Notes: a model not told the origin generated them from the letters alone. Shown: positions 8,492 through 19,624, counted from the stretch's first letter. The stretch: 64,000 nt of DNA from CAYFKJ01 sp964343605 (GCA_964343605.1 CAYFKJ010000002.1:806001-870000), one strand, 5' to 3'. Program-made: numbers and translations.

Positions 8492-9457
8492 TTAGGCGTC
8501 GATCTTAAGCGGGCCGCCCTTGGATCGTGAGATGCAGGGACAGAAGAGTTTTTCCTCTTCGCGTTCGTCTTCGCTCAGAACGTGATCGCGATGATCGACT
8601 TCGCCGTCCAGCACTTCGGTGGCGCAGAGGCCGCAAATGCCGATCTTGCAGTCGTAGTCGATGTCGACGCCCTGTTCGTGCAGGTAGTCGAGAACGCTGA
8701 CGTCCGCCGGTACCAAATGGGTTTCGCCCGATTGCGCCAGGACAACCTCGACCGGCTGGTCCTCGCCGTCCAGTTCCGCCGGTTTGAAGACTTCGTAGTG
8801 GATGGTGTTCTCAGGCCAACCCATACTTTGGGCCTGGGTGCGGACGGCCTCGATCAGGCCGGCCGGGCCGCAGACGTAGAGATGCCGGCCGGGGCGGCGG
8901 TGGCCCAGCAGCAGTTTGAGGTTCATGCCGTTGGCCGGATCGCCGCCGTCGAAATAAAGCTGGCCGTACTCCTGTGAGACCTCCTCGACGTCCTTGCGAA
9001 AGGGCATTTCTTCCGGCGTCTTGGCGGCAAAATGAAGGCGGAACTGGCGATCCTGATTTTTCAGCGCCCGCGCCATCGACAGAATGGGCGTCACGCCGAT
9101 GCCGCCGGCGATCAGCAGGTTCTCCTCCGAATCGGCGTCCAGTTCGAAATGGTTCTTGGGCAGGCTGGCCGTCAGAACGTCGCCTTCCGCTACGCTGTCG
9201 TGCATGAAGGCGGAGCCGCCGCCGCCATCGACCTCGCGCAAAATACCCAAGACGTATTTCGACGTGTCGGAGGGGTCGCTGGCGATGGAGTAGGAGCGCG
9301 TATCGGTCGTGCCGTCGCCGAGCGTCACGGTAACGTCGATGTGGCTGCCGGCGGTGAAGGCAGGCAGCTCTCCGCCTTCGGAATTGCAGAGTTCGAACGC
9401 TTTGACGTCCGCGGTTTCGTTGCTGATCTTGGCGACCTTTAGCGAAAGTTCGGTCAC
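8492..9457 (-). CDS. Phthalate-dioxygenase-reductase-type flavoprotein, likely electron donor to BoxB
   Basis: This 321-residue protein has the PDR/VanB domain order: an FMN/FAD-binding barrel (TRSYSIASDP, about residues 53-62), an NAD-binding domain (LLIAGGIGVTPILSMARAL and YVCGPAGLIEAV) and a C-terminal plant-type [2Fe-2S] domain (CKIGICGLCATEVLDG, with a final Cys in KLFCPC). Such reductases pass electrons from NAD(P)H to an oxygenase. It sits directly downstream of boxB, where other clusters carry boxA, a different reductase with two [4Fe-4S] centres. The simplest reading is that it supplies BoxB; this is an inference from position. Spacing to boxB is about 130 bases and contains a small hairpin. 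Confidence 0.88.
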   Translation of the reverse strand: MTELSLKVAKISNETADVKAFELCNSEGGELPAFTAGSHIDVTVTLGDGTTDTRSYSIASDPSDTSKYVLGILREVDGGGGSAFMHDSVAEGDVLTASLPKNHFELDADSEENLLIAGGIGVTPILSMARALKNQDRQFRLHFAAKTPEEMPFRKDVEEVSQEYGQLYFDGGDPANGMNLKLLLGHRRPGRHLYVCGPAGLIEAVRTQAQSMGWPENTIHYEVFKPAELDGEDQPVEVVLAQSGETHLVPADVSVLDYLHEQGVDIDYDCKIGICGLCATEVLDGEVDHRDHVLSEDEREEEKLFCPCISRSKGGPLKIDA

Positions 9458-9512
9458 GGTTCGTAGGCTCCTTGGTCTTGATCCCGGGGCGGGCCGAAAA
9501 ACCTACGCCCAA

Positions 9513-9532
9513 CCCCTTGATGAGGCAAGGGG
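9513..9532 (-). other. Intra-operon hairpin between boxB and the reductase gene
   Basis: Seven-base arms (CCCCTTG at 9513-9519, CAAGGGG at 9526-9532) with a 6-base loop lie in the only sizeable gap within the box operon. The absence of a T-tract argues against a strong terminator. It may adjust expression of the downstream reductase relative to boxB. Confidence 0.4.
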
Positions 9533-9586
9533 GGCGGCCCGTGTTGCGGACACACCCCCCGAACGCTCACTGCGGCTAACTAAATA

Positions 9587-11004
9587 TTACGGCAATTTGA
9601 CGTACTCGAAATCGATCGGTTGCTGGTTGATGCCGCGCGCCGGCGGGGCGATCCAGTTGGCGAACTTGCCGATCTCGGTCACCGGGGTCATCAGCGACGT
9701 GACGAACGCGCGGTCCTCCTCGGTGGGCAGCCATTCGCCGTGGCGCTGGCCCCATTCCGCTTCGGTGATGATCTTGCCTTCCGGCGTCGCCTTGACTTCG
9801 CCGAACGTGCCGATGGCGCGGTGGAAGGCACGGTGGGGCAGGGTGATCTCGAAATCGATGCCCGCCTTGGCGATGGACTTGTTCCAGCGGTCGACCCCGC
9901 GCTGGCAGTCGGCGATGTACTCGTCGCGCAGACGCTCGTTGATGGCGTTCAGCGAGGGCTCGCGCTTCTCATGGATGGCGTCGCCGGCCAGTTCGAACAC
10001 CGGATAGGTGGCGTCGCGCAGGATGTGGTCGTCGTCGATCTTGGTTTCCTCGAAGCGGCCCTTGATGCCCGCCGTGTAGTAGGTCGCGGCGTTGGTCGAC
10101 AATTCGTTGCCGAAGAGATCGACGGAAACCGAGAAGTGGAAGTTGACGTATTTCTGGATCAGCGAGAGCGGAATGCCGCCGAACTGGGCGATGTCGTCAG
10201 TGTCGTGTTCGTTCATCAGCTCGCAGGCGCGCTGGACAACGCGGTTGACGCCCGATTCGCCGACGAACATGTGGTGTGCCTCCTCGGTCAGCATGAAGCG
10301 GCAGGAGCGCGACAGCGGATCGAAGGCCGATTCGGCGAGACTGGCCAACTGGTACTTGCCGTCGCGGTCGGTGAAGTAGGTGAACATGAAGAATGACAGC
10401 CAGTCCGGCGTCTTCTCGTTGAAGGCGCCCAGGATACGCGGCTTGTCGGTGTCACCGGAACGGCGTTCCAGCAGCGCCTCGGCCTCCTCGCGGCCGTCAC
10501 GTCCGAAGTGGGCGTCCAGCAGATAGACCATAGCCCAGAGGTGGCGGCCTTCCTCGACGTTGACCTGGAAGAGGTTGCGCAGGTCGTAGAGCGACGGGCA
10601 GGTGGCGCCCAGCAGGCGTTGCTGCTCGACCGACGCCGGCTCGGTGTCGCCTTGGGTCACGATCAGGCGGCGCAGCACGGCACGGTATTCGCCCGGAACT
10701 TCCTGCCATGCCGGATCGCCCTTGTGGTCGCCGAAGTTGACGCGGCGGTCTTCTTCCGGATCGGCCAGGAAGATTCCCCAGCGGTAATCCGGCATCTTGA
10801 CGTAGCCGAAATTGGCCCAGCCCTTGGGCGTCACGTTGATGGCCGTGCGGAGATAGATGTCCTGGACCTGGAAACCCTCCGGGCCCATCTCGGTCCACCA
10901 GTCGATGAATTTGGGTTGCCAAGCTTCAAGAGCCCGCTGCAGGCGGCGGTTGTCCGACAGGTTGACGTTGTTGGGGATGCGCTCGTTGTAGTCGATGCTG
11001 CTCA

Positions 11005-11005
<1 letters not shown>
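9587..11005 (-). CDS. boxB: Benzoyl-CoA 2,3-epoxidase, oxygenase subunit
   Basis: The 472-residue protein is the di-iron oxygenase that inserts oxygen into benzoyl-CoA to give the 2,3-epoxide, the first ring step of the aerobic CoA-dependent benzoate pathway. Two ExxH signatures typical of di-iron sites are visible, in VEEGRHLW (about residues 150-156) and TEEAHHMF (about 240-247), with further acidic ligands nearby. The full length is as expected for BoxB (about 470 aa). Its ATG overlaps the boxC stop in the arrangement TAATG, so the two genes are translationally coupled. BoxB needs a reductase; the flavoprotein gene at 8492-9457 is the only local candidate. Confidence 0.95.
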
Positions 11006-12654
<1,649 letters not shown>

Positions 12655-12732
12655 TCTGATTGCCTTCCCTTGTCGGAATAGAGTGTGCGCCTCAAGTGCA
12701 CATCGTAACTATTCTAAATCTCAAGTAGGAAA

Positions 12733-12748
12733 TATAATGCATATCGCA
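12733..12748. promoter_or_regulatory. Candidate BoxR operator upstream of boxC
   Basis: TATAATGCATATCGCA lies about 80 bases before the boxC start. Read on the minus strand it contains ATGCATTATA, the same core found at 13793 between boxR and the ligase gene. TGCA-containing sites are known for the BoxR/BzdR regulator family. Assignment rests on this repetition and on location. Confidence 0.5.
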
Positions 12749-12812
12749 AAAACAGCAAGCACTATTTTTCCTAATTGATATTCCCGGTCCAAACAAACCC
12801 GTGGCGGGTTGA

Positions 12813-13709
12813 TTACGCTTCTGCTTCCAGCGTATCCCGGCATAGGCCGACGAGTTCGGCCAGGCAGTCGTCGACGCTCCGGCCGGAGGTATCCAGGGTG
12901 GCGTCGGCCCGGCGGTGGAGAGCCTCGCGTCCCTCCAGTATACGCCTCAAATCCTCCATTGCCTCGTCATTGTCGGCCATGGGGCGGTGGTCGCCCTGGG
13001 CGATAACGCGGCTCATGTGCTCGGCCGGAGAAGCCTTCAGCCAAACCGTAAAGCACGAGTTCAGCAGGAGGTCGTAGGTGGCCGCTTCCGCCACCAGTCC
13101 GCCGCCGGTGGCGATGACGGCCCGGTCGTGGCTTTCCAGAACGGCCTCCAGAGCACGGCGCTCGTGCCGGCGGTAACCGGCCTGCCCGGACAGCGAGAAA
13201 ATTTCATTGGCGCTCATGCCCGCGTCTTTCTCGATTTCCTGCGCCAATTCTAATGTCGGAACTGAAAAACTCTCTCCAAGTAGTTGTCCTAATGTGCTTT
13301 TACCTGATCCGCGTAATCCAATCAGGGCAACCCTGCGAACCTGTTCGCGGGAGGCGCCGAAGGTTTCGGAGATGAGTTGGTGGGCGCGTCCGAGGTCTTC
13401 ATTGCGAAGCTGGAGAAGGCGTTCGACAATCAGATGAATTTCGGACGGCCAATCGCCGCCCTCTCTTACGAGATCTGAAACCTCCACGTTCATGGCAAGC
13501 GCGACCTGACGCAGCAGTGCTATGGAAATATTGCCCTGGCCATTTTCCAATTGGGCCAGGTAGCGCTCGGAAACGCCGGAATCGCGCGCCAGAATTTTGC
13601 GCGTCATGCCACGTTGCGCGCGCGCAGTGCGGACGCGCTGGCCAAGCTCGGCGAGAAACGCTTCCGTTCCGCCTGTGGTCTCCGCGTCGCGCTGAATAGT
13701 TTCGCTCAT
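12813..13709 (-). CDS. boxR: BoxR-type transcriptional regulator (HTH domain fused to a shikimate kinase-like domain)
   Basis: Residues about 20-78 form an XRE-type helix-turn-helix (LGQRVRTARAQRGMTRKILA, DSGVSERYLAQLENG). Residues about 125-298 form a shikimate kinase-like domain with the P-loop GLRGSGKSTLGQLL and IATGGGLVAEAATY. This fusion is the hallmark of BoxR/BzdR, repressors of aerobic and anaerobic benzoyl-CoA genes that respond to benzoyl-CoA bound in the kinase-like domain. The start is taken at the ATG at 13709 (MSETIQRDAE); the frame stays open upstream to 13997 but overlaps the divergent ligase gene. It lies between the box operon and the ligase gene, as expected for the local regulator. 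Confidence 0.93.
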   Translation of the reverse strand: MSETIQRDAETTGGTEAFLAELGQRVRTARAQRGMTRKILARDSGVSERYLAQLENGQGNISIALLRQVALAMNVEVSDLVREGGDWPSEIHLIVERLLQLRNEDLGRAHQLISETFGASREQVRRVALIGLRGSGKSTLGQLLGESFSVPTLELAQEIEKDAGMSANEIFSLSGQAGYRRHERRALEAVLESHDRAVIATGGGLVAEAATYDLLLNSCFTVWLKASPAEHMSRVIAQGDHRPMADNDEAMEDLRRILEGREALHRRADATLDTSGRSVDDCLAELVGLCRDTLEAEA

Positions 13710-13792
13710 CGGCGTCTTCTGCCCCCGTTTGCCGCCCGCATTCTCACCGCGGTGGGAACGAGGCGCCGCCCTTGTTGTCTCCAAGGGGAAAA

Positions 13793-13806
13793 ATGCATTA
13801 TAGTGC
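13793..13806. promoter_or_regulatory. Candidate BoxR operator 1 in the boxR/benzoate-CoA ligase intergenic region
   Basis: ATGCATTATAGTGC, with TGCA and TGC spaced by six bases, shares the ATGCATTATA core with the site upstream of boxC. It is about 85 bases upstream of boxR and 90 bases before the ligase start. Confidence 0.5.
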
Positions 13807-13832
13807 CTGTCGATCAAAAATGTAACCTCGGA

Positions 13833-13846
13833 TGCATAATATTGCA
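13833..13846. promoter_or_regulatory. Candidate BoxR operator 2 in the boxR/benzoate-CoA ligase intergenic region
   Basis: TGCATAATATTGCA is a TGCA-N6-TGCA site, about 50 bases before the ligase ATG, 40 bases from the partner site at 13793. The paired spacing (about four helical turns) would suit cooperative binding. TGCA motifs with this spacing are known for the regulator family. Confidence 0.5.
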
Positions 13847-13895
13847 GCCGATAACTTGACGGCGCTTTGCCGTCGCAGCGGGAGCGCCCCCCAAA

Positions 13896-15488
<1,593 letters not shown>

Positions 15489-15499
15489 CGCCTGGTTTC

Positions 15500-16285
15500 G
15501 TGACCGAGGGATTTGTCGAGGCCGCCGGTGTGCGGCTGGAATACGTCTGGCACGGGCCCAAACCCGGCGAAGCACCAACGCTGGTGTTTCTGCACGAGGG
15601 GCTGGGCTGCGTCACCATGTGGCGCGATTTTCCCGAACGACTGGCGGCGTCCACCGGCTGCGGGGCATTGGTCTACAGCCGTCAAGGTTACGGCAAATCG
15701 GACGGCTGCGACTGGCCGCGACCGGTTTCCTTTATGCACGACGAGGCCATCGACAGCCTGCCCGAAGTGATTTCCGGACTGGGCCTCAAGGACTACATCT
15801 TCGTCGGGCATTCCGACGGCGCGTCCATCGCCTTGATCAACGCGGGCAAATTCGACCAACCCGGCCTGAAAGCCGTCGTCGTCGAGGCGCCGCACGTCTT
15901 CGTCGAACAGCTCTCGGTCGACAGTATCGCCGAAATCAAAACCGTCTACGAGACGACCGACCTCAAGGAAAAGCTCGCCCGCCATCACGGCGACAACACG
16001 GAATGCGCGTTTCGGGGCTGGAACGAGGTCTGGCTGGTCAACGACTTCCGCCAGTGGAACATCGAGGAATACCTGCCGGCCATCAACGTCCCCATCCTGG
16101 TCGTCCAGGGTGTGGACGACGAATACGGCACGATGGCCCAGATCGACTCGATTTCCGCCAGGTCAGGCGGCGATGTTGAGACGGCGATGCTCGACGATTG
16201 CGGCCATTCGCCCCATCGCGACCAGCCCGAGGCCGTATTGCAGGCAATGACCGGCTTCATTCGGCGCATTGTGGACGCGAAATAA
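15500..16285 (+). CDS. Alpha/beta hydrolase of the benzoate cluster
   Basis: The 261-residue protein has the alpha/beta-hydrolase fold with the nucleophile elbow GHSDGAS (Ser at about 110), the oxyanion strand LVFLHEGLGCVTMW and the catalytic His in DDCGHSPHRDQP near the C-terminus; the acid is probably in VVQGVDDEYG. The start is a GTG at 15500, 11 bases after the ligase stop, so the two are cotranscribed. Hydrolases of this type occur near benzoate-CoA ligases, but the substrate is unknown; ester, lactone or thioester hydrolysis are all possible. No semialdehyde dehydrogenase gene, the usual next pathway step after BoxC, is seen nearby. Confidence 0.82.
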   Translation: MTEGFVEAAGVRLEYVWHGPKPGEAPTLVFLHEGLGCVTMWRDFPERLAASTGCGALVYSRQGYGKSDGCDWPRPVSFMHDEAIDSLPEVISGLGLKDYIFVGHSDGASIALINAGKFDQPGLKAVVVEAPHVFVEQLSVDSIAEIKTVYETTDLKEKLARHHGDNTECAFRGWNEVWLVNDFRQWNIEEYLPAINVPILVVQGVDDEYGTMAQIDSISARSGGDVETAMLDDCGHSPHRDQPEAVLQAMTGFIRRIVDAK

Positions 16286-16370
16286 CGTAATTGCGTCTTG
16301 GCCACGGCCTACCCGTAAAGCTATAGTTTCCCTTGAGGGGCGTGCGTTTGATTTTTTGGGGGAGATCACT

Positions 16371-16805
16371 GTGGCGCGAGACATTTTACCGCGTGAAGCC
16401 TTTGCCTTGGGCACGGACATTTTCAAGAAGGGAGATCCGCCAAGGTTCGCTTATCTTTTAGCTTCCGGCATCGTCGAAATCGTGCTGGAGGACGGGACGG
16501 TTGTCGGGACATTGGAGCCTGGGGCCATCTTCGGCGAGATGGCGCTGATCGACGAGGGACCGAGATCGGCGTCGGCCCGGTCACCCGCAACGGCGCCTCG
16601 CGCCAGGACTCGACCGCCACCTGCCAGTGCTCGATGCGGCCGTTGGCGCAGGCGACGGCGAGCCGGTCGCNNNNNNNNNNAACCGGCGACCTGTATTTTG
16701 ATTACGCGGCAGGAGTTCGAGAAACGCTTGAGCAAATCCGATGCCTTCGTGCGGGCCATGCTGAATTTGCTGGTGCAAAGACTGCGTACGACGAACGAAG
16801 GCTGA
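16371..16805 (+). CDS. Cyclic-nucleotide-binding domain protein, interrupted by assembly gap
   Basis: The N-terminal part (GTG at 16371 after GGGGGAG; ALGTDIFKKGDPPRFAYLL and GAIFGEMALIDEGPRSASA) is the start of a cNMP-binding/Crp effector domain. The C-terminal part (TCILITRQEFEKRLSKSD and NLLVQRLRTTNEG) is its end. Between them about 110 bases, including the ten Ns, encode an Arg/Pro-rich stretch foreign to the fold. Removing it would rejoin the domain, so the native product is probably a stand-alone cNMP-binding protein of about 107-115 residues without a DNA-binding domain. The reading frame happens to stay open across the gap; the sequence in the middle should not be trusted. Confidence 0.65.
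   Translation: MARDILPREAFALGTDIFKKGDPPRFAYLLASGIVEIVLEDGTVVGTLEPGAIFGEMALIDEGPRSASARSPATAPRARTRPPPASARCGRWRRRRRAGRXXXXPATCILITRQEFEKRLSKSDAFVRAMLNLLVQRLRTTNEG
16577..16688. other. Assembly gap (ten Ns at 16671-16680) with suspected chimeric flank
   Basis: Ten Ns mark a scaffold join of unknown true length. The roughly 95 bases on its left do not fit the cNMP-binding domain they interrupt; read on the minus strand they encode protein-like sequence (NGRIEHWQVAVESWREAPLR) from an unrelated gene. This looks like a misassembled contig end. Confidence 0.75.
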
Positions 16806-16828
16806 GGCGACAAGGGAAGAGGCAAGGG

Positions 16829-17089
16829 TTGGCGAGCACGGCGAAATTAGGCAGGACGGCCAAGGGCGGCAAGCCCACGGGCGCACAGCTCAAATATCTT
16901 GAACGCGGCCTCGACCAGCCCGGCGGCAAGCTGCCGCTGTTCGACGAGAACGGCCAGCGCGTCGGCGAAAAGACCGTCCAGGCCTGCATCCGCGCCGGGT
17001 GGGCCGAGCCCTGGTTCGCCAATCCGATGAAGCCCGACTGGCTGGTCTGCAAACTCACCGACGCCGGCCGTCGCGTGTTCGAGGGGTAG
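16829..17089 (+). CDS. Small conserved-looking protein of unknown function
   Basis: An 86-residue product starting at TTG 16829 (AGGGAAGAGG lies about 9 bases upstream), beginning 24 bases after the cNMP-binding gene. The N-terminus is basic (STAKLGRTAKGGKPTGAQLK) and the rest resembles a winged-helix-like small protein (LKYLERGLDQPGGKLPLFD, QACIRAGWAEPWFANP, WLVCKLTDAGRRVF). The pattern of a short helix-rich domain ending in LTDAGR is common in small uncharacterised helix-turn-helix proteins, but I do not recognise the family. The frame stays open further left into the gap region, so the start is uncertain. Confidence 0.6.
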   Translation: MASTAKLGRTAKGGKPTGAQLKYLERGLDQPGGKLPLFDENGQRVGEKTVQACIRAGWAEPWFANPMKPDWLVCKLTDAGRRVFEG

Positions 17090-17131
17090 CTTCGCCGGGG
17101 CATGGGGGGCCTCGGGACGCTCGATAACCTC

Positions 17132-17200
17132 AATTAAGTGCCTGACACCAATTAGCCCGCTAAGACAACATTAACGAGTCTTTGTTAGCTTAAGACTCGT
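17132..17200. repeat. Intergenic repeat-like motif and hairpin
   Basis: In the 275-base gap before the NnrU gene, AATTAAGTGCCTGACACC (17132-17149) resembles a short sequence that recurs between genes in many proteobacteria. A 9-base perfect inverted repeat follows (ACGAGTCTT at 17174-17182 and AAGACTCGT at 17192-17200) with a 9-base loop. No T-tract is adjacent. It may be the remnant of a small repeat element or a weak terminator. Confidence 0.35.
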
Positions 17201-17364
17201 AACGGTCGTATCCCTCTCAACACAAAACCACACGACCCTACAAGCAAAGGACCGTCGGCATCCCCCGTTGTCGGCGGTTCCTGCCGAGTCCGGCTTGAAT
17301 CTCCGATCACCATCCCCAAATACCCAATAATTTCAATGCTCAGTGACGGGGAGCGCGGACGCGC

Positions 17365-18048
17365 ATGGCTGGTCTTTGGGAAGTCTACACGGCATCGTTC
17401 ATCTTTTTCGCCATCCATCTGGGCATCGCAGGGTCACCCTTGCGCGGCGTCATCGCCGGGCGCATCGGCAATACCGGTTTCCAGGGACTGTTTTCGGTTC
17501 TATCCCTCGTCGTGCTGGTATGGGCCGTGATGGCCTACAATGCCGCGCCCCGCGTCGATTTGTGGGATGTGGCCGCGTTGCGATACGTGCCGCACATCGT
17601 CATGCCGTTTTCGTTGATCCTGGCCGTCTGCGCCTACACGACGCCAAATCCGACCGGCGTCGGCGGTGAGAAGGCGCTGCATCGTGAGAAGGGACCCAAG
17701 GGCATCTTCGGCATCACGCGCCATCCCCTTATGATGGGTATCGCGCTTTGGGCGGCGACGCACATTGCGGCCAACGGTAATGCCGCATCCCTGGCCTTCT
17801 TCGGCGGGTTTCTGCTGACCTCGCTGGCCGGGCCGGCGTCCATCGACGCCAAGCTGAGGGCCCGCGAACCCGAAGCCTTCGATCGCCTGGCCGCCACGAC
17901 CTCGATCGTGCCCTTTGCCGCCGCCCTTCAGGGCCGCACAAGCATCAATTGGACGGAAATCTCGTGGTGGCGGCCGGCCGTCGGATTGGCCCTCTATGCC
18001 GCGCTCTACATGGGACACCCGTACATTTCGGGCGTTGCTCTCCACTAA
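17365..18048 (+). CDS. NnrU family membrane protein
   Basis: A 227-residue integral membrane protein with about six hydrophobic helices. The NnrU core is recognisable: FFAIHLGIAGSPLRG near the N-terminus and GIFGITRHPLMMGIALWA (about residues 113-130), where the RHP motif resembles that of isoprenylcysteine methyltransferase-like proteins. NnrU was first linked to nitric-oxide and nitrite respiration, and relatives act in carotenoid isomerisation in plants. No denitrification or carotenoid genes lie nearby, so the role stays open. It ends 61 bases before the ArsR gene. Confidence 0.85.
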   Translation: MAGLWEVYTASFIFFAIHLGIAGSPLRGVIAGRIGNTGFQGLFSVLSLVVLVWAVMAYNAAPRVDLWDVAALRYVPHIVMPFSLILAVCAYTTPNPTGVGGEKALHREKGPKGIFGITRHPLMMGIALWAATHIAANGNAASLAFFGGFLLTSLAGPASIDAKLRAREPEAFDRLAATTSIVPFAAALQGRTSINWTEISWWRPAVGLALYAALYMGHPYISGVALH

Positions 18049-18074
18049 TTCGAAGAATTTTTCAGGGACTTTCC

Positions 18075-18117
18075 TTGACGGTCAAAAATTTTGCCCTATA
18101 TTTAACCATATGGTTAA
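18075..18117 (+). promoter_or_regulatory. Promoter and palindromic operator of the ArsR/SRPBCC/GST operon
   Basis: A -35 box TTGACG (18075-18080) and -10 box TATATT (18097-18102) are separated by 16 bases. A perfect 16-base palindrome, TTAACCATATGGTTAA, spans 18102-18117, overlaps the end of the -10 box and contains the ATG of the ArsR gene at 18110. Transcription would start near the ATG, giving a leaderless or nearly leaderless message, and repressor bound here would block the promoter. Confidence 0.7.
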
Positions 18118-18517
18118 CTATCAAAACCAAACCCAACTGAACGATGCGGCTGAGGCCCAACTCGATTTGGCCTTTTCCGCCCTTGCCGACCGCACCAGAC
18201 GCGCCATATTGGCTCGATTGGCGGAAGGTGAGGCGACGGCGGGCGAATTGGCACAACCTTTCGAGATGTCGCTGCCGGCCGTGTCGAAACACCTCAGAGT
18301 ATTGGAAGACGCGGGGTTTTTACTGCGGACGCGCGAAGGGCGTTTCCACCGCTGCAATCTCGATCCCAAGCCGTTACGGACGGCTTCCGACTGGATTTCG
18401 ACCTACAAGCAGTTCTGGGAAGGCCAGCTCGATCAGCTTTCGCGCTATCTCGAAGACGAAGCCAACAAGGACAAACAGGAGGACGACGATGAGTCAGACG
18501 GCAGCGGTCGCGATTGA
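18110..18517 (+). CDS. ArsR-family transcriptional regulator
   Basis: The 135-residue protein has the ArsR winged helix (residues about 18-85): LAFSALADRTRRAILARL, then the recognition helix MSLPAVSKHLRVLEDAGFLL. No metal-binding Cys pair of the ELCVC type is present, so it is not an arsenic or cadmium sensor. It belongs to the group paired with SRPBCC (AHSA1-like) proteins. The ATG at 18110 sits inside the operator palindrome, which implies autorepression. Its 3' end overlaps the SRPBCC gene by 29 bases in another frame. The C-terminus is a highly charged tail (ANKDKQEDDDESDGSGRD). Confidence 0.9.
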   Translation: MVNYQNQTQLNDAAEAQLDLAFSALADRTRRAILARLAEGEATAGELAQPFEMSLPAVSKHLRVLEDAGFLLRTREGRFHRCNLDPKPLRTASDWISTYKQFWEGQLDQLSRYLEDEANKDKQEDDDESDGSGRD

Positions 18518-18962
18518 CGCGACGGAGGAGGGCTTCGCCCTTGAGATCGACCGGGTTTTCAAAGCGCCGCGGGAACGGGTATACGCCGCCTGGACCGATC
18601 CGGAGCAATTGGCGCAATGGTGGGGGCCGCAGGGCATGACCTGCCCCGATTGCGACTGGAACCCGGCAGTGGGCGCCACCTACCGCACCTGCATGCAGAA
18701 CGCCGACGGCGACAAGTACTGCGTCGGCGGCGTCTTCCAGGAGGTCACCCCGCCGTCGAAGCTGGTCTTTACCTGGAAATGGGAAGACCCCGGCGAGACC
18801 GGCGGCGCCGACACTCTGGTGACCGTCGAACTGGAAGACCTCGGCGACGAAACCCGCCTCAAACTCACGCACGACCGCATGCCGACGGAGGAAGCGGCGA
18901 CCAACCACCACGGCGGCTGGTCCAGTTCCTTCGAAGACTTGAACCAATTCCTGGGCGCATAG
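18489..18962 (+). CDS. SRPBCC (AHSA1-like) domain protein
   Basis: A 157-residue START-like protein. It shows the AHSA1/Aha1-like pattern: EIDRVFKAPRERVYAAWTDP, LAQWWGPQGMTCPDCDWN, GGVFQEVTPPSKLVFTWKWE and the terminal GGWSSSFEDLNQFLG. Proteins of this fold bind hydrophobic ligands and are typically coded next to an ArsR regulator, as here. The ligand is unknown. The start at 18489 is preceded by AGGAGG within the ArsR gene, indicating coupled translation. Confidence 0.88.
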   Translation: MSQTAAVAIDATEEGFALEIDRVFKAPRERVYAAWTDPEQLAQWWGPQGMTCPDCDWNPAVGATYRTCMQNADGDKYCVGGVFQEVTPPSKLVFTWKWEDPGETGGADTLVTVELEDLGDETRLKLTHDRMPTEEAATNHHGGWSSSFEDLNQFLGA

Positions 18963-18972
18963 GGAGGCCACC

Positions 18973-19611
18973 ATGTCAGACGTTGTCATTCACGGATTTC
19001 CGCAAAGCAGTTACGTCCGCACGGCGCGCATGACGTTGGAGGAGAAGGGCGTGGCGTACGAGGTTCAGCCCATCGAACCGGGTTCGGATGCCCATCGCGA
19101 CCTGCACCCCTTCATGAAGATGCCGTCGATGGATCACGGCGACGTTCACGTATACGAGACCAGCGCCATCTGCCGTTACGTCGACGAGGCCTTCGACGGT
19201 CCGTCGCTGCAACCCGGCGACCCGGCGGCGCGGGCGTGCATGAACCAGTGGATCAGCTCGATCAACGACTACTTCTATCCACCCATGATCCGCGAGTTCG
19301 TCCTCCAGCGCATTGTTGCTCCCATGCGTGGCAACGAGCCGGACGAGGAACGCATTGCGGCCGCCATGCCGGATATCCGCCGTGCCATCGACGTAACCGA
19401 CGGAGCGTTGGCGGACAGCCGGTTCCTGGCGGGTGAGGATCTCAGCATCGCCGACCTGTTCCTGGCGCCGATCTTCTTCTATGTGGGGATTTCGCCGGAG
19501 GGTCCGGAACTGTTCGCCGGCAAGAACAACATCGCCGGTTGGAAAGCGCGCATCGGCGAGCTGCAGAGCTTCCAGACCACCATGCCGCCGAAACCCGAGG
19601 CGGCTGAGTAA
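18973..19611 (+). CDS. Glutathione S-transferase family protein
   Basis: A 212-residue protein with an N-terminal thioredoxin-like domain (VVIHGFPQSSYVRTARM; MPSMDHGDVHVYETSAICRYV, the latter giving the glutathione-binding Glu-Thr/Ser pair) and a helical C-terminal domain (DSRFLAGEDLSIADLFLAPI, with the N-capping Asp motif). The catalytic residue is likely one of the serines in PQSSY. It is the third gene of the ArsR/SRPBCC operon, 10 bases after SRPBCC with GGAGG upstream, so it is probably controlled by the same repressor. Substrate unknown; detoxification of an electrophile is plausible. Confidence 0.88.
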   Translation: MSDVVIHGFPQSSYVRTARMTLEEKGVAYEVQPIEPGSDAHRDLHPFMKMPSMDHGDVHVYETSAICRYVDEAFDGPSLQPGDPAARACMNQWISSINDYFYPPMIREFVLQRIVAPMRGNEPDEERIAAAMPDIRRAIDVTDGALADSRFLAGEDLSIADLFLAPIFFYVGISPEGPELFAGKNNIAGWKARIGELQSFQTTMPPKPEAAE

Positions 19612-19624
19612 TCAAGATGTCGTC

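Noticed and set aside
16577..16688. Insertion element disrupting the cNMP-binding gene
   Set aside because: No terminal repeats, target duplication or transposase; the Ns and unrelated coding sequence point to a scaffolding artefact.
18110..18517. Metal-sensing ArsR/SmtB repressor
   Set aside because: It lacks the metal-binding Cys or His motifs and is paired with SRPBCC and GST genes rather than with efflux or arsenate reductase genes.
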